From positions 1 to 7,945 of the forward strand of contig JAJAYM010000269.1 in NCBI GenBank assembly GCA_027117675.1: a stretch of DNA of 7,945 bases, read 5' to 3'. This DNA is from Actinomycetes bacterium (GTDB lineage: Bacteria > Actinomycetota > Actinomycetes > JAHEKZ01). Positions 1 through 6,729 of the stretch are shown piece by piece; position 1 is the first letter of the stretch; every line of letters begins with the position of its first letter. A program made the position numbers and the translations under genes. Under the pieces are notes generated by a model that saw only the letters and a program-made list of their open reading frames with translations, searched no databases and had not been told where the DNA came from.

Positions 1-2
1 CG

Positions 3-2066
3 GACTTCCCTGACGAGGTTGTCACCGAGACGAAGATCCACTACGTCGACCTCCCCGGCGGCGCCGGTATGGCTGCGCTGCTGACCCTCGACAACGGCCG
101 CGACCACAAACGCCCCAACACGTTCGGTCCCGCGTCGTTGGCCTCCCTGGACGCCGCACTAGACGAGGTTTCTGCTCACGATGATCTGGCGGCGGTCTGT
201 CTCACCGGCAAGCCGTTCATCTTCAGCGTCGGCGCCGACCTCAGCGTCTTCCGCCAGCTCACTTCCCACGAGCAGGTGCTCGAGATCGGGCGCCTCGGGC
301 ACCGGGTCTTCAATAAGCTCGCCACGCTGCCGGTGCCCAGCTTCGCGTTCATCAACGGCGCGGCCATGGGCGGGGGCCTCGAGGTCGCCCTGCACTGCAC
401 CTACCGGACCGTTTCGGGCGCAGCACCAGCGATCGCACTACCCGAGGTCTTTCTCGGCCTTATCCCCGGCTGGGGCGGCACGGCGCTGTTGCCACGTATC
501 ACCGGACTCGACAACGCGGTGACGGTTATCGTGGAGAACCCGCTCAACTTCAACAAGATGATGAAGCCGAAGCAGGCGCTCGAGCTCGGTGTGGTTGACG
601 TGATGTTCGACGCAGCCGACTTCATCGAGCAGTCGTTAGCCTGGGCGGCAGCCATCGCTAGTGGTCAGATCGTCGTAGAACGCCCACAAGACACCGACGT
701 GGACGCCTCGACGGCGATCGCGCGCGCGGCGGGCATCGTGACTGCCAAGACCAACGATGTGCCACCCGCCCCGCGACGCGCAGTTGAGCTGTTGGCCGGT
801 TCGCGCGGCTCGATCGCCGACTGCTTTGCCGCCGAGGACCAAGCCCTGGCCGACCTCACACTCAGCCCAGAGCTCTCGGCGTCCCTCTACGCTTTCGACC
901 TGGTGCAAAAGCGCGCCAAGCGTCCGGTTGGCGTTCCGGACGTCGAACCGCTGCCGGTCACCTTCGTCGGCATCATCGGGGCCGGTCTCATGGCCAGACA
1001 GCTCGGCGTGCTCGTAGCGCAAAACATGGGCGTCCCAGTTCATCTGGTCGACGTCGACCAGGAAGCGGTGCAACGAGCCACCGACTCGTTGAAGTCTGAT
1101 CTTGAGTCGCGGGTGCTAAAGAAGCGGCTGCGCCCGGACGCGGCGAGCAAGCTGCAGCAGCTGATCACCATCAGCACCGACCGGTCAGCGCTGGCCGATG
1201 CCGACCTGGTGATCGAAGCCGTCTACGAAGACCTCGATCTAAAGCGCACGGTCTTGGCCGATCTGGAAGATGTGGTCCGCGACGACTGTGTGCTGGCCAC
1301 CAACACCAGCTCACTGCCGGTGTCAGCGATGGCGGCTGGCTTGCAGCACCCCGAGCGGGTCGTCGGCCTGCACTTCTTCAACCCGGTCGCCGTCATGCAG
1401 CTGGTCGAGGTGGTGCGCGCTCAGGCGTCGAGCGATCAAGCTTTGGCCACCGCGTTCGCCGTCACCAAACAGCTGAAGAAGTCAGCCGTCCTCGTCGTCG
1501 ACTCCCCCGGGTTCGTCGTGAACCGAGTGCTGATCCGCCTCTTGTCCGAGGTCATGAGCGCTGTTGACGACGGCGCTGACTTCGCCACCGTGGATGCCAG
1601 CCTCGATCCGCTTGGCATGCCGATGTCGCCGTTCGCGCTGCTCGAACTGGTCGGTACCGGTGTCGCTGCTCACGTCGTTGGAGCGATGCACCAGTCGTTC
1701 CCTGACCGCTTCGCGCACTCAGCGACGCTCGACGCGCTCGCGGCGTCCGGACGCCGCACGGTCTATGTCGACGGTGGTGGGCCAACGATCGACCCGGAAG
1801 TCGCCGCACTCGTGCCTGTGCACGACAACGCACCGACCGGCGAGGATATTCGCGGGCGCGTGCTACGCGCCCTCGCCGAGGAGATCGGGCTAATGCTCGA
1901 TGAGGGTGTCGTAAGCGCGCCGGCCGACATCGACCTCTGCATGGTCCTGGGTGCCGGCTGGCCCTTCTGGCTCGGTGGGATTACCCCGTACCTCGACCGC
2001 GCCGGAATCTCGACCGAGGTACGCAATGCGCGCTTCCACGACGGGCCGCCGGACGCTACTGGCTGA
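3..2066 (+). CDS. Fused enoyl-CoA hydratase / 3-hydroxyacyl-CoA dehydrogenase (FadB/FadJ-like), 5' end missing
   Basis: This cytoplasmic beta-oxidation enzyme hydrates trans-2-enoyl-CoA and then oxidises the L-3-hydroxyacyl-CoA with NAD+. The frame is open to the left edge, so 687 residues are visible and the start lies outside. The ATG at 69 is an internal methionine: the 22 codons before it (DFPDEVVTETKIHYVDLPGG...) read as normal protein and resemble the N-terminus of actinobacterial homologues as I remember them. Numbering from that ATG, the crotonase domain has GADL at 55-58 and both expected glutamates, E105 in GGGLE and E126 in LPEVFLG. The dehydrogenase domain has the Rossmann motif GIIGAG at 301-306. 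Its S414 (NTSS), H435 (HFFNP), E447 and N485 have the spacing of the Ser/His/Glu/Asn set in human short-chain 3-hydroxyacyl-CoA dehydrogenase, so both activities look intact. C-terminal dehydrogenase repeats follow, including GAGWPFWLGG. A thiolase gene often lies upstream in actinobacteria, but that would be outside the window. The last 11 bases overlap the convergent neighbour. Confidence 0.95.
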   Translation, partial: DFPDEVVTETKIHYVDLPGGAGMAALLTLDNGRDHKRPNTFGPASLASLDAALDEVSAHDDLAAVCLTGKPFIFSVGADLSVFRQLTSHEQVLEIGRLGHRVFNKLATLPVPSFAFINGAAMGGGLEVALHCTYRTVSGAAPAIALPEVFLGLIPGWGGTALLPRITGLDNAVTVIVENPLNFNKMMKPKQALELGVVDVMFDAADFIEQSLAWAAAIASGQIVVERPQDTDVDASTAIARAAGIVTAKTNDVPPAPRRAVELLAGSRGSIADCFAAEDQALADLTLSPELSASLYAFDLVQKRAKRPVGVPDVEPLPVTFVGIIGAGLMARQLGVLVAQNMGVPVHLVDVDQEAVQRATDSLKSDLESRVLKKRLRPDAASKLQQLITISTDRSALADADLVIEAVYEDLDLKRTVLADLEDVVRDDCVLATNTSSLPVSAMAAGLQHPERVVGLHFFNPVAVMQLVEVVRAQASSDQALATAFAVTKQLKKSAVLVVDSPGFVVNRVLIRLLSEVMSAVDDGADFATVDASLDPLGMPMSPFALLELVGTGVAAHVVGAMHQSFPDRFAHSATLDALAASGRRTVYVDGGGPTIDPEVAALVPVHDNAPTGEDIRGRVLRALAEEIGLMLDEGVVSAPADIDLCMVLGAGWPFWLGGITPYLDRAGISTEVRNARFHDGPPDATG

Positions 2067-3111
2067 CACCGACTAGCTGCTCACCTGCGGCCAGCTCGAC
2101 GCGGGCCGCAGGGGCACCGCCGAGATCATGACGCCAAGCAATCACATCGCCGTCGTCGAGCGGTACGAGTAGCCAACCGTTCGGCCCAGGGATGGCTTGC
2201 AACCCGGGCGTTGGCCTCAGTCCCCCAACGATCGCGAGGTTGTCGGGTGCGCCAAGTGCCAACGCTGTCCGGCCATCTGAGTCAGCGACAATGACAGCGA
2301 CGCCTGCAACATCTGGGACCAACCTCGGTTGGCCGACCTCCTTCCAGCCAAACGGGATATCGACATCGGTCGAGACACCGGTGGCAACGTCAACCATCGC
2401 GGTGGCGCATCCGGACGTCAGGCAGCCTGTGGTGACGAGTGCATGGCCGCCACTGACCTCGCGAACCGAGATCACCCAGCCCATGTCACGAATCTGCTCT
2501 TGAAGCTGGGGGTCCCACAGAATCAGCCGCCTGGCGCGGAACCCTCCTTTGACGGCCACCAGACCGTCGGCTGCAGCACCGACGATCTGTAGCCGTGGCG
2601 GAACACTGAAGACCTTCGATCGCCAGGTGCCGTAGGCGCTCGCGAGTGCCACGCCGCCCGCCGTAGGTGGGTCTGCATCGACGGAGAGCCACACGGAGGT
2701 GCCCGATGCCGGCGCGACCAAGTCAGCTTCTCCGATGGGGTACGGCGGCTCGTCATCGATGTAACCGACGACCGAGTCAGCGAAGGCGACGTCTTCCGAG
2801 GGGTACTGCATGACGACCCCCGTTCCGACGACCGAGGCCTCACCCGCGTCGTCAGCGGCCACCGGCGTCCTTGCACCGCCGTCGACCTCGACCCACGTCA
2901 ATCCCGATGGGCCATCGACGAGCAGCCGTAAACCCGTCGATGGAGTGCCAGATCCCCACGGCGCAATCTCAACGAGCAGCACGACGAGCAATGCGGCGGC
3001 GACCGCAGCCGACAGCATCCATCGCGCCCACCGAGGCAGCCAGCCGCGGTCGAGCGAGTGCCGCGACTGAGCAGGACCCGCATCCAGCAGATCCTCGTCG
3101 GTGAGTGTCAC
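2056..3111 (-). CDS. Membrane-anchored, probably extracytoplasmic beta-rich protein of unknown function
   Basis: I do not recognise a named family. From the GTG chosen here the protein has 351 residues. It has a short cytoplasmic N-terminus with arginines just before the membrane, one hydrophobic segment at about 32-50 (MLSAAVAAALLVVLLVEIA), then about 300 residues outside the membrane (N-in, C-out). The outer part has repeated short beta-strand patterns with DG/GG turns, such as RRLILWDP, AMVDVATG and DVIAWRHD, which suggests a degenerate beta-propeller. Cysteines at 230 and 235 (GCLTSGC) could form a disulfide. No catalytic motif or lipobox is visible. The frame stays open upstream to a GTG at 3216, adding 35 residues (MRVRLPRARSRSG...) that are arginine-rich and unlike a conserved N-terminus. 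The GTG at 3111 is preferred because a promoter-like pair sits at the right distance for a leaderless transcript. Neither start has a good Shine-Dalgarno. The gene runs convergent with, and overlaps, the beta-oxidation gene. Confidence 0.75.
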   Translation of the reverse strand: MTLTDEDLLDAGPAQSRHSLDRGWLPRWARWMLSAAVAAALLVVLLVEIAPWGSGTPSTGLRLLVDGPSGLTWVEVDGGARTPVAADDAGEASVVGTGVVMQYPSEDVAFADSVVGYIDDEPPYPIGEADLVAPASGTSVWLSVDADPPTAGGVALASAYGTWRSKVFSVPPRLQIVGAAADGLVAVKGGFRARRLILWDPQLQEQIRDMGWVISVREVSGGHALVTTGCLTSGCATAMVDVATGVSTDVDIPFGWKEVGQPRLVPDVAGVAVIVADSDGRTALALGAPDNLAIVGGLRPTPGLQAIPGPNGWLLVPLDDGDVIAWRHDLGGAPAARVELAAGEQLVGVSQ

Positions 3112-3117
3112 CAGATC

Positions 3118-3146
3118 ACAGTGGAGGTTGCACCGCCGGTAGGCAA
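3118..3146 (-). promoter_or_regulatory. Possible leaderless promoter for the membrane-anchored protein gene
   Basis: On the minus strand TTGCCT (3146-3141) and CACTGT (3123-3118) are separated by 17 bases. Another 6 bases lead to the GTG at 3111. That spacing would place the transcription start on or next to the GTG, as in leaderless actinobacterial genes. The -10 box is poor (it matches only the A and the final T of TATAAT), so this is an inference from geometry rather than strong sequence. Confidence 0.3.
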
Positions 3147-3164
3147 ACGCTGAACCGCGCGGCA

Positions 3165-3182
3165 CAGGCACGATCGTGCCTG
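3165..3182. promoter_or_regulatory. 18-bp perfect palindrome in a divergent intergenic region, candidate operator
   Basis: CAGGCACGATCGTGCCTG equals its own reverse complement over all 18 bases, with no central loop; the symmetry ends at 3164/3183. It lies between the divergent genes that start at about 3111 (-) and 3271 (+). The absence of a loop fits a dimeric DNA-binding protein site better than a terminator hairpin. Its centre is about 62 bases upstream of the proposed minus-strand start and 97 upstream of the plus-strand start. I cannot match it to a known regulator. Confidence 0.45.
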
Positions 3183-3270
3183 ACCGAGATCTGGCTCTTG
3201 GTAGTCGCACCCGCACGGGCGGTCACTGAAAGCGTCAGAAGGGTGGCGGCAGGTCCGAGTCCAGGCGGAT

Positions 3271-4164
3271 GTGGTGCGCAGCGTCTACCGTCGGGAGGTG
3301 GACTCTCCTGGCCCTGAGCGCCCTGCGCCGACCGCACCGGAGGCGATCGCCCTCCGGCGAGCGGTTCTGGCGGTCTCGGTACTCGACAACGTCGACATCA
3401 TTCCGGGTGAGTACTCCGTCACGCTGCAGGGGCGCCACCCGGACCTCGAACTGGGCTGGGGCGAGGTCGACGTGGCGATCGGCGACAGTGATCCGGACTC
3501 CGACACCGCACGACGCCGGCTCCGTGTCTGGGTGCAGTTGCGGGCCGGACTCGCGCAGCTGGTCGACCCGGAGGCGATGGCGCGTCCGATCGGGCTACCC
3601 CAGGACCATCCCTTGCATCCGGGGGCCGACTGGGTGCGCGTCCGAGTACCCGGCGAGGCCCTCGACCTCGGGCTCGGACTGCTCGGGCTGTTAGGCGACC
3701 CAGACCAAGTGGTCGTCGTTCCTCCGATGTTGCTCATGGCCGCCGGGATCGAGCCCGATCCCTGGTGGCCGCACCAAGTCCGCGAACTCGAACACACTGG
3801 GAGGCTCGCGGCCGAGCGGCTGCTGCGCGACGACACTGCCCCGCTGCGACCGTTCGGCGATCTAGATGTCCTGACTCTGCTGGGTTCGACGGCCTTTCGC
3901 GCCGCACTTTGCAACGCCGATCCACTCGGCTGGCGCACCGCCGCCGTCCCGATGCGGACGCGGGGCTGGCTCGACCTCGGTCGGATCGACCCGGCCTTCG
4001 CCGCCGCAGCTGCGCTGGCTACTGATCCCGACGAGCGCGGGTTCGAGCGCGCAGTCCTCGTCACCCCAGAAGAGATCGTGATGGTCGGAGCGGGTGGGCG
4101 ATCTGCTCGCCACGCCTTGCAGGACCCGCCAGCGCGCGTCGACCCGTGGCTCCGCGGGCGCTGA
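3271..4164 (+). CDS. Uncharacterised soluble protein, 297 residues
   Basis: I do not recognise a named domain. The coding character is clear: an 894-base frame with strong G/C at third positions and an acidic, globular composition. Residues 1-25 are proline-rich and probably disordered, and a helical segment follows at about 24-38 (EAIALRRAVLAVSVL). The rest alternates strands and helices and includes distinctive stretches: GLPQDHPLHPGADWV (108-122), DPWWPHQVRELE (163-174), LRPFGDLDVLTLLGS (192-206) and RGWLDLGRIDPAF (231-243). There is no signal peptide, membrane segment, nucleotide-binding loop or metal-binding cluster. Start choice is uncertain: GTG codons at 3271 and 3274 are adjacent, and AGGCGG (3263-3268) sits 5 bases before the second. 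The next in-frame GTG is at 3298. There is one TTA leucine codon at 3691. The gene converges on dxs with only 18 bases between their stop codons. Confidence 0.85.
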   Translation: MVRSVYRREVDSPGPERPAPTAPEAIALRRAVLAVSVLDNVDIIPGEYSVTLQGRHPDLELGWGEVDVAIGDSDPDSDTARRRLRVWVQLRAGLAQLVDPEAMARPIGLPQDHPLHPGADWVRVRVPGEALDLGLGLLGLLGDPDQVVVVPPMLLMAAGIEPDPWWPHQVRELEHTGRLAAERLLRDDTAPLRPFGDLDVLTLLGSTAFRAALCNADPLGWRTAAVPMRTRGWLDLGRIDPAFAAAAALATDPDERGFERAVLVTPEEIVMVGAGGRSARHALQDPPARVDPWLRGR

Positions 4165-4182
4165 CCTGTTGCGAGCTGCCGC

Positions 4183-6123
4183 TTACGAGCTGCGGCGCTC
4201 GTCGAGTGAGGACGCCGGCGGTTCGGCCTCGTCCTCGTCGGAGAGGGCCAGCGGCGACAGGCCGCTGACTCGCTCGACCACCGCGCGAGCCACCTGCTGG
4301 GCGGTGAGCCCCTCGGCGCTCATCACCTCGGCTCTCGTCGCGTGCTCGAGGAAACGACGTGGCAACCCGACCACATGCACCGGCGTGGCGATCTGGGCGT
4401 CCTGAAGCGCGTCAGTGAACGTGGCGCCGACACCACCCACGCGCAAGTTGTCCTCAACGGTGACCACCAGCCGGTAGCCAGCCGACATTGTCACCAACTC
4501 GTCCGAGACCGGGAGAACCCACCGTGGGTCGACGACGGTCACGCCGATGCCTTGGTCGTCGAGCCGCTGAGCGACGTCCAGCGCACACCCCGCCATCGGG
4601 CCGACCGCCACGATGAGGACGTCCGGAGGCCCCGACCGGTGCAGCACATCGGCGCGACCAACCTGATCAATCGTTTCGATCTCAGCGGGGAGCGCCCCCT
4701 TGGGGTAGCGCACGAGCGTTGGCCCGTCGTCGATGGCGACGGACTCCGCAAAGAGTTCACGCAGACGTTGACCGTCTCGGGGCGCAGCGATCTGTAAACC
4801 CGGAACAGTCTGGAACAGCGAGAGGTCCCACATCCCGTTGTGTGAGGCGCCGTCGTCACCGGTGACACCTGCACGGTCGAGGACGAACGTGACACCGGCC
4901 CTGTGCAGGGCGACATCCATCAACACTTGATCGTAGGCACGGTTGAGGAAGGTGGCATACACGGCGACCACCGGATGCATCCCCGCGTAGGCGAGTCCAG
5001 CCGCCGAGGTGACCGCGTGCTGCTCGGCGATGCCGACGTCGAAAACACGATCGGGGAAGGCTTCGGCGAACGCTCGCAGACCTACCGGTCGCAGCATGGC
5101 GGCGGTGATGGCGACGATGTCAGCCCGCTGGTGACCGACCTCCACGATGGCGTCGGAGAACGCTCCCGTCCAGGTGGGCCCGGAAGCGGAGAGTGCTCGC
5201 CCGGTCTCGGGGTCGATGACACCGACACCATGGAAGTGATCGGCGTCGTCGTTCTCGGCTGGGGCGTAGCCCAGGCCCTTACGCGTGAGCGCGTGGACGA
5301 TAACGGGCCCGCGGAACGCCTTGGCCCGCCGCAAGGCGTGTTCTAACTGAACCACGTCGTGGCCATCGACGGGACCGACGTACTTCAGGCCGAGGTCTTC
5401 GAAGAGGCCCTGCGGGGCGACCATGTCCTTGAGGCCCTTCTTCATTCCATGCAGGGCGTCAAAAAGCGGCTGACCGACAACCGGGGTGCGGCCGAGCATC
5501 GTTCGTCCCCAACCGAGAAACTTCTCATACCCACGTGTCGTGCGCAGCGTCGCCAAGTGATGGGCCAGGCCACCAATGGTTGGAGCGTAGGAGCGTTCGT
5601 TGTCGTTGACCACGATCACGACTGGTCGGTCGTGTACCGCTGCGAGGTTGTTGAGGGCCTCCCATGCCATGCCACCGGTCAGGGCGCCATCTCCAACGAC
5701 GGCAACGACAGTGCGGCTCTGCTCACCGCGTAACTGGAAGCCCTTCGCGATGCCATCGGCGTAGGAGAGTGCCGTGGATGCGTGTGAGTTCTCGATGACG
5801 TCATGCTCGGACTCAGTGCGCGAGGGATAGCCCGAGAGCCCTTCACGTTTGCGCAGGGAGGCGAAGTCGTGGCGACCGGTGAGCAACTTGTGCACGTAAG
5901 CCTGGTGACCGGTGTCCCAGAGCAACACGTCCCGCGGGCTGTCGAAGACGCGGTGCAAGGCGATCGTCAGTTCCACCACGCCCAGGTTGGGCCCAAGGTG
6001 CCCGCCGGTGCGCGAGACGTTCTCGACCAAGAAGTCGCGAATCTCGCTGGCGAGCGGTTTCAACTCATCGGGGTCGAGCGCCTGGACGTCGGCCGGCGTC
6101 ACGATCTGAGCGAGCAGCGACAC
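4183..6123 (-). CDS. dxs: 1-deoxy-D-xylulose-5-phosphate synthase
   Basis: This enzyme condenses pyruvate and D-glyceraldehyde 3-phosphate, using thiamine diphosphate, to give DXP, the entry step of the MEP pathway to isoprenoids (menaquinone, carotenoids, polyprenyl carriers) and a precursor of thiamine. The 646 residues cover the whole family. Visible landmarks: H42 in GGHLGPNLG; the thiamine-diphosphate/Mg motif from GDG (144-146), with D145 and N175 (NDN) as likely metal ligands; E367 in IAEQHA, the cofactor-activating glutamate; the transketolase-like pyrimidine domain with R417 (DRAG), D424 and H428 (GDDGASH); R472 in VRYPKG; and a transketolase C-terminal domain after about 495. All expected active-site residues are present. 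The last 20 or so residues are an acidic, serine-rich tail (DEDEAEPP...) beyond the usual fold. The GTG start at 6123 follows a good Shine-Dalgarno. The gene at 6235-6609 lies 111 bases upstream on the same strand. The intervening DNA has a TAGACT -10-like hexamer (6197-6192) but no matching -35. Confidence 0.98.
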   Translation of the reverse strand: MSLLAQIVTPADVQALDPDELKPLASEIRDFLVENVSRTGGHLGPNLGVVELTIALHRVFDSPRDVLLWDTGHQAYVHKLLTGRHDFASLRKREGLSGYPSRTESEHDVIENSHASTALSYADGIAKGFQLRGEQSRTVVAVVGDGALTGGMAWEALNNLAAVHDRPVVIVVNDNERSYAPTIGGLAHHLATLRTTRGYEKFLGWGRTMLGRTPVVGQPLFDALHGMKKGLKDMVAPQGLFEDLGLKYVGPVDGHDVVQLEHALRRAKAFRGPVIVHALTRKGLGYAPAENDDADHFHGVGVIDPETGRALSASGPTWTGAFSDAIVEVGHQRADIVAITAAMLRPVGLRAFAEAFPDRVFDVGIAEQHAVTSAAGLAYAGMHPVVAVYATFLNRAYDQVLMDVALHRAGVTFVLDRAGVTGDDGASHNGMWDLSLFQTVPGLQIAAPRDGQRLRELFAESVAIDDGPTLVRYPKGALPAEIETIDQVGRADVLHRSGPPDVLIVAVGPMAGCALDVAQRLDDQGIGVTVVDPRWVLPVSDELVTMSAGYRLVVTVEDNLRVGGVGATFTDALQDAQIATPVHVVGLPRRFLEHATRAEVMSAEGLTAQQVARAVVERVSGLSPLALSDEDEAEPPASSLDERRSS

Positions 6124-6131
6124 CGGACCTG

Positions 6132-6141
6132 CCTCTCTCCT
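6132..6141 (-). promoter_or_regulatory. Ribosome binding site of dxs
   Basis: On the minus strand AGGAGAGAGG ends 8 bases before the GTG at 6123. This supports that GTG as the true dxs start. It is the clearest Shine-Dalgarno in the window. Confidence 0.7.
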
Positions 6142-6234
6142 ACGACGATGCTGAGCGACCTGACCGAACCAGGTGGCCGACTCTGAACCTCAGTCTAAGG
6201 CCGTTAGGCCGCAGCGGCGCGCCACCAGCGGCGA

Positions 6235-6609
6235 TCACATGCGGGGCACGAAGGCTTCACCACGGAGTGCGCGACCGATCAGGTCTACCTCGCGCCGTCT
6301 GGCGAGCAGCCCAGCGCCTTCGCGCTCAAGCGCCTGCAACATCTCGGCAACGACCTCGGGCGTGGCGTCCACGCGCAGCTCAGCCCTGGCCCGCGAGTAA
6401 GCAGCGCGCGCCGACTGAAGCTGGGCGTCGACCAGCCCCTGGACGCGCCACGCCAGCAACCGCGGTTGGCGCGCGTAGAGCGGCTCAGTTCGAAAGTCTC
6501 CGGGGGCTAGATCCAGGAGGTAGGCAACGGCCCGCGGCTCCCAGCCGTCAGCGCCGGGGGGCGGGACGGTCTTGGGCCACCCAGGAGGGGTGCGAATCTG
6601 CGACGACAC
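6235..6609 (-). CDS. Small uncharacterised helical protein, 124 residues
   Basis: I do not recognise a named family. From the GTG at 6609 the protein opens with a tryptophan/proline-rich stretch, PPGWPKTVPPPGADGWEPRA (8-27). Two or three amphipathic helices then fill about 28-35, 49-80 and 83-117, rich in arginine, alanine and leucine (LLAWRVQGLVDAQLQSARAA at 51-70). There is no signal peptide, membrane segment or cysteine. Codon third positions are mostly G or C. The frame is open further upstream to 6864, but that extension crosses the start of the divergent neighbour and reads as low-complexity Gly/Arg sequence, so I chose the GTG at 6609. No clear Shine-Dalgarno precedes it. The gene lies 111 bases upstream of dxs on the same strand and could be co-transcribed with it. 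Its divergent partner at 6730 is also small, helical and unassigned. Confidence 0.7.
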   Translation of the reverse strand: MSSQIRTPPGWPKTVPPPGADGWEPRAVAYLLDLAPGDFRTEPLYARQPRLLAWRVQGLVDAQLQSARAAYSRARAELRVDATPEVVAEMLQALEREGAGLLARRREVDLIGRALRGEAFVPRM

Positions 6610-6627
6610 GGAGTCGAGCCTGGCACG

Positions 6628-6666
6628 CCCCGCCCACAGCCCACCCGCCGTCCCCGCCCGTCCCCC
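6628..6666 (-). other. Candidate G-quadruplex: seven G-runs in 39 bases
   Basis: On the minus strand this stretch has G-runs of 5, 3, 4, 3, 3, 3 and 4, separated by AC, C, ACGGC, T, CTGT and C. Only four runs of three or more Gs with loops up to seven bases are needed for a standard G-quadruplex motif, so many folded registers are possible. It lies 19 bases upstream of the GTG at 6609 and on that gene's coding strand, so any transcript covering it would carry the G-rich version. It is also 64 bases upstream of the divergent gene at 6730. Folding is an inference from sequence only. Confidence 0.6.
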
Positions 6667-6713
6667 TGGTAACGGATTCGGGATGCGGACTGTGCGGCGC
6701 GGTGAAGCGCTCC

Positions 6714-6722
6714 TGCGATACT
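6714..6722 (+). promoter_or_regulatory. Extended -10 element, possible leaderless promoter of the 6730 gene
   Basis: TGCGATACT combines an extended -10 TGn with the hexamer GATACT (6717-6722). Seven bases later comes the ATG at 6730, so transcription would begin at or next to the A of the start codon. No good -35 is present at 17-19 bases, which an extended -10 can tolerate. The lack of a Shine-Dalgarno before this ATG fits a leaderless mRNA. Confidence 0.4.
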
Positions 6723-6729
6723 GCTTGAC

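Noticed and set aside
636..638. TTA leucine codons at 636 and 3691, which in Streptomyces would suggest bldA control
   Set aside because: One lies in a housekeeping beta-oxidation gene, and nothing else here indicates Streptomyces; more likely they only show that TTA is tolerated in this organism.
3112..3216. A 35-residue N-terminal extension of the membrane-protein gene to a GTG at 3216
   Set aside because: The extension is arginine-rich and unlike a conserved N-terminus, has no Shine-Dalgarno, and would place the perfect palindrome inside the gene. The GTG at 3111 is better placed for the TTGCCT/CACTGT pair. Not fully excluded.
3285..4064. A 259-codon open frame on the minus strand opposite the 297-residue protein gene
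   Set aside because: Its product is Ser/Arg/Pro-rich low-complexity sequence typical of the antisense frame of a GC-rich gene, and the plus-strand frame has the better codon pattern.
4185..4202. A 6-bp stem, 6-base loop hairpin (ACGAGC...GCTCGT) at the 3' end of dxs
   Set aside because: The stem is short, partly inside the coding sequence and lacks a T-run. Such stems are common in GC-rich DNA, so it is too weak to call a terminator.
4342..6186. Several open frames of 120-150 codons on the plus strand opposite dxs
   Set aside because: Dxs is intact and unmistakable on the minus strand. The opposite frames are His/Gly/Val-rich by-products of its codon usage.
6267..6728. A 153-codon plus-strand open frame opposite the small gene at 6235-6609
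   Set aside because: The translation is Arg/Ala/Pro low-complexity with no plausible domain, while the minus-strand frame has normal composition and third-position GC.
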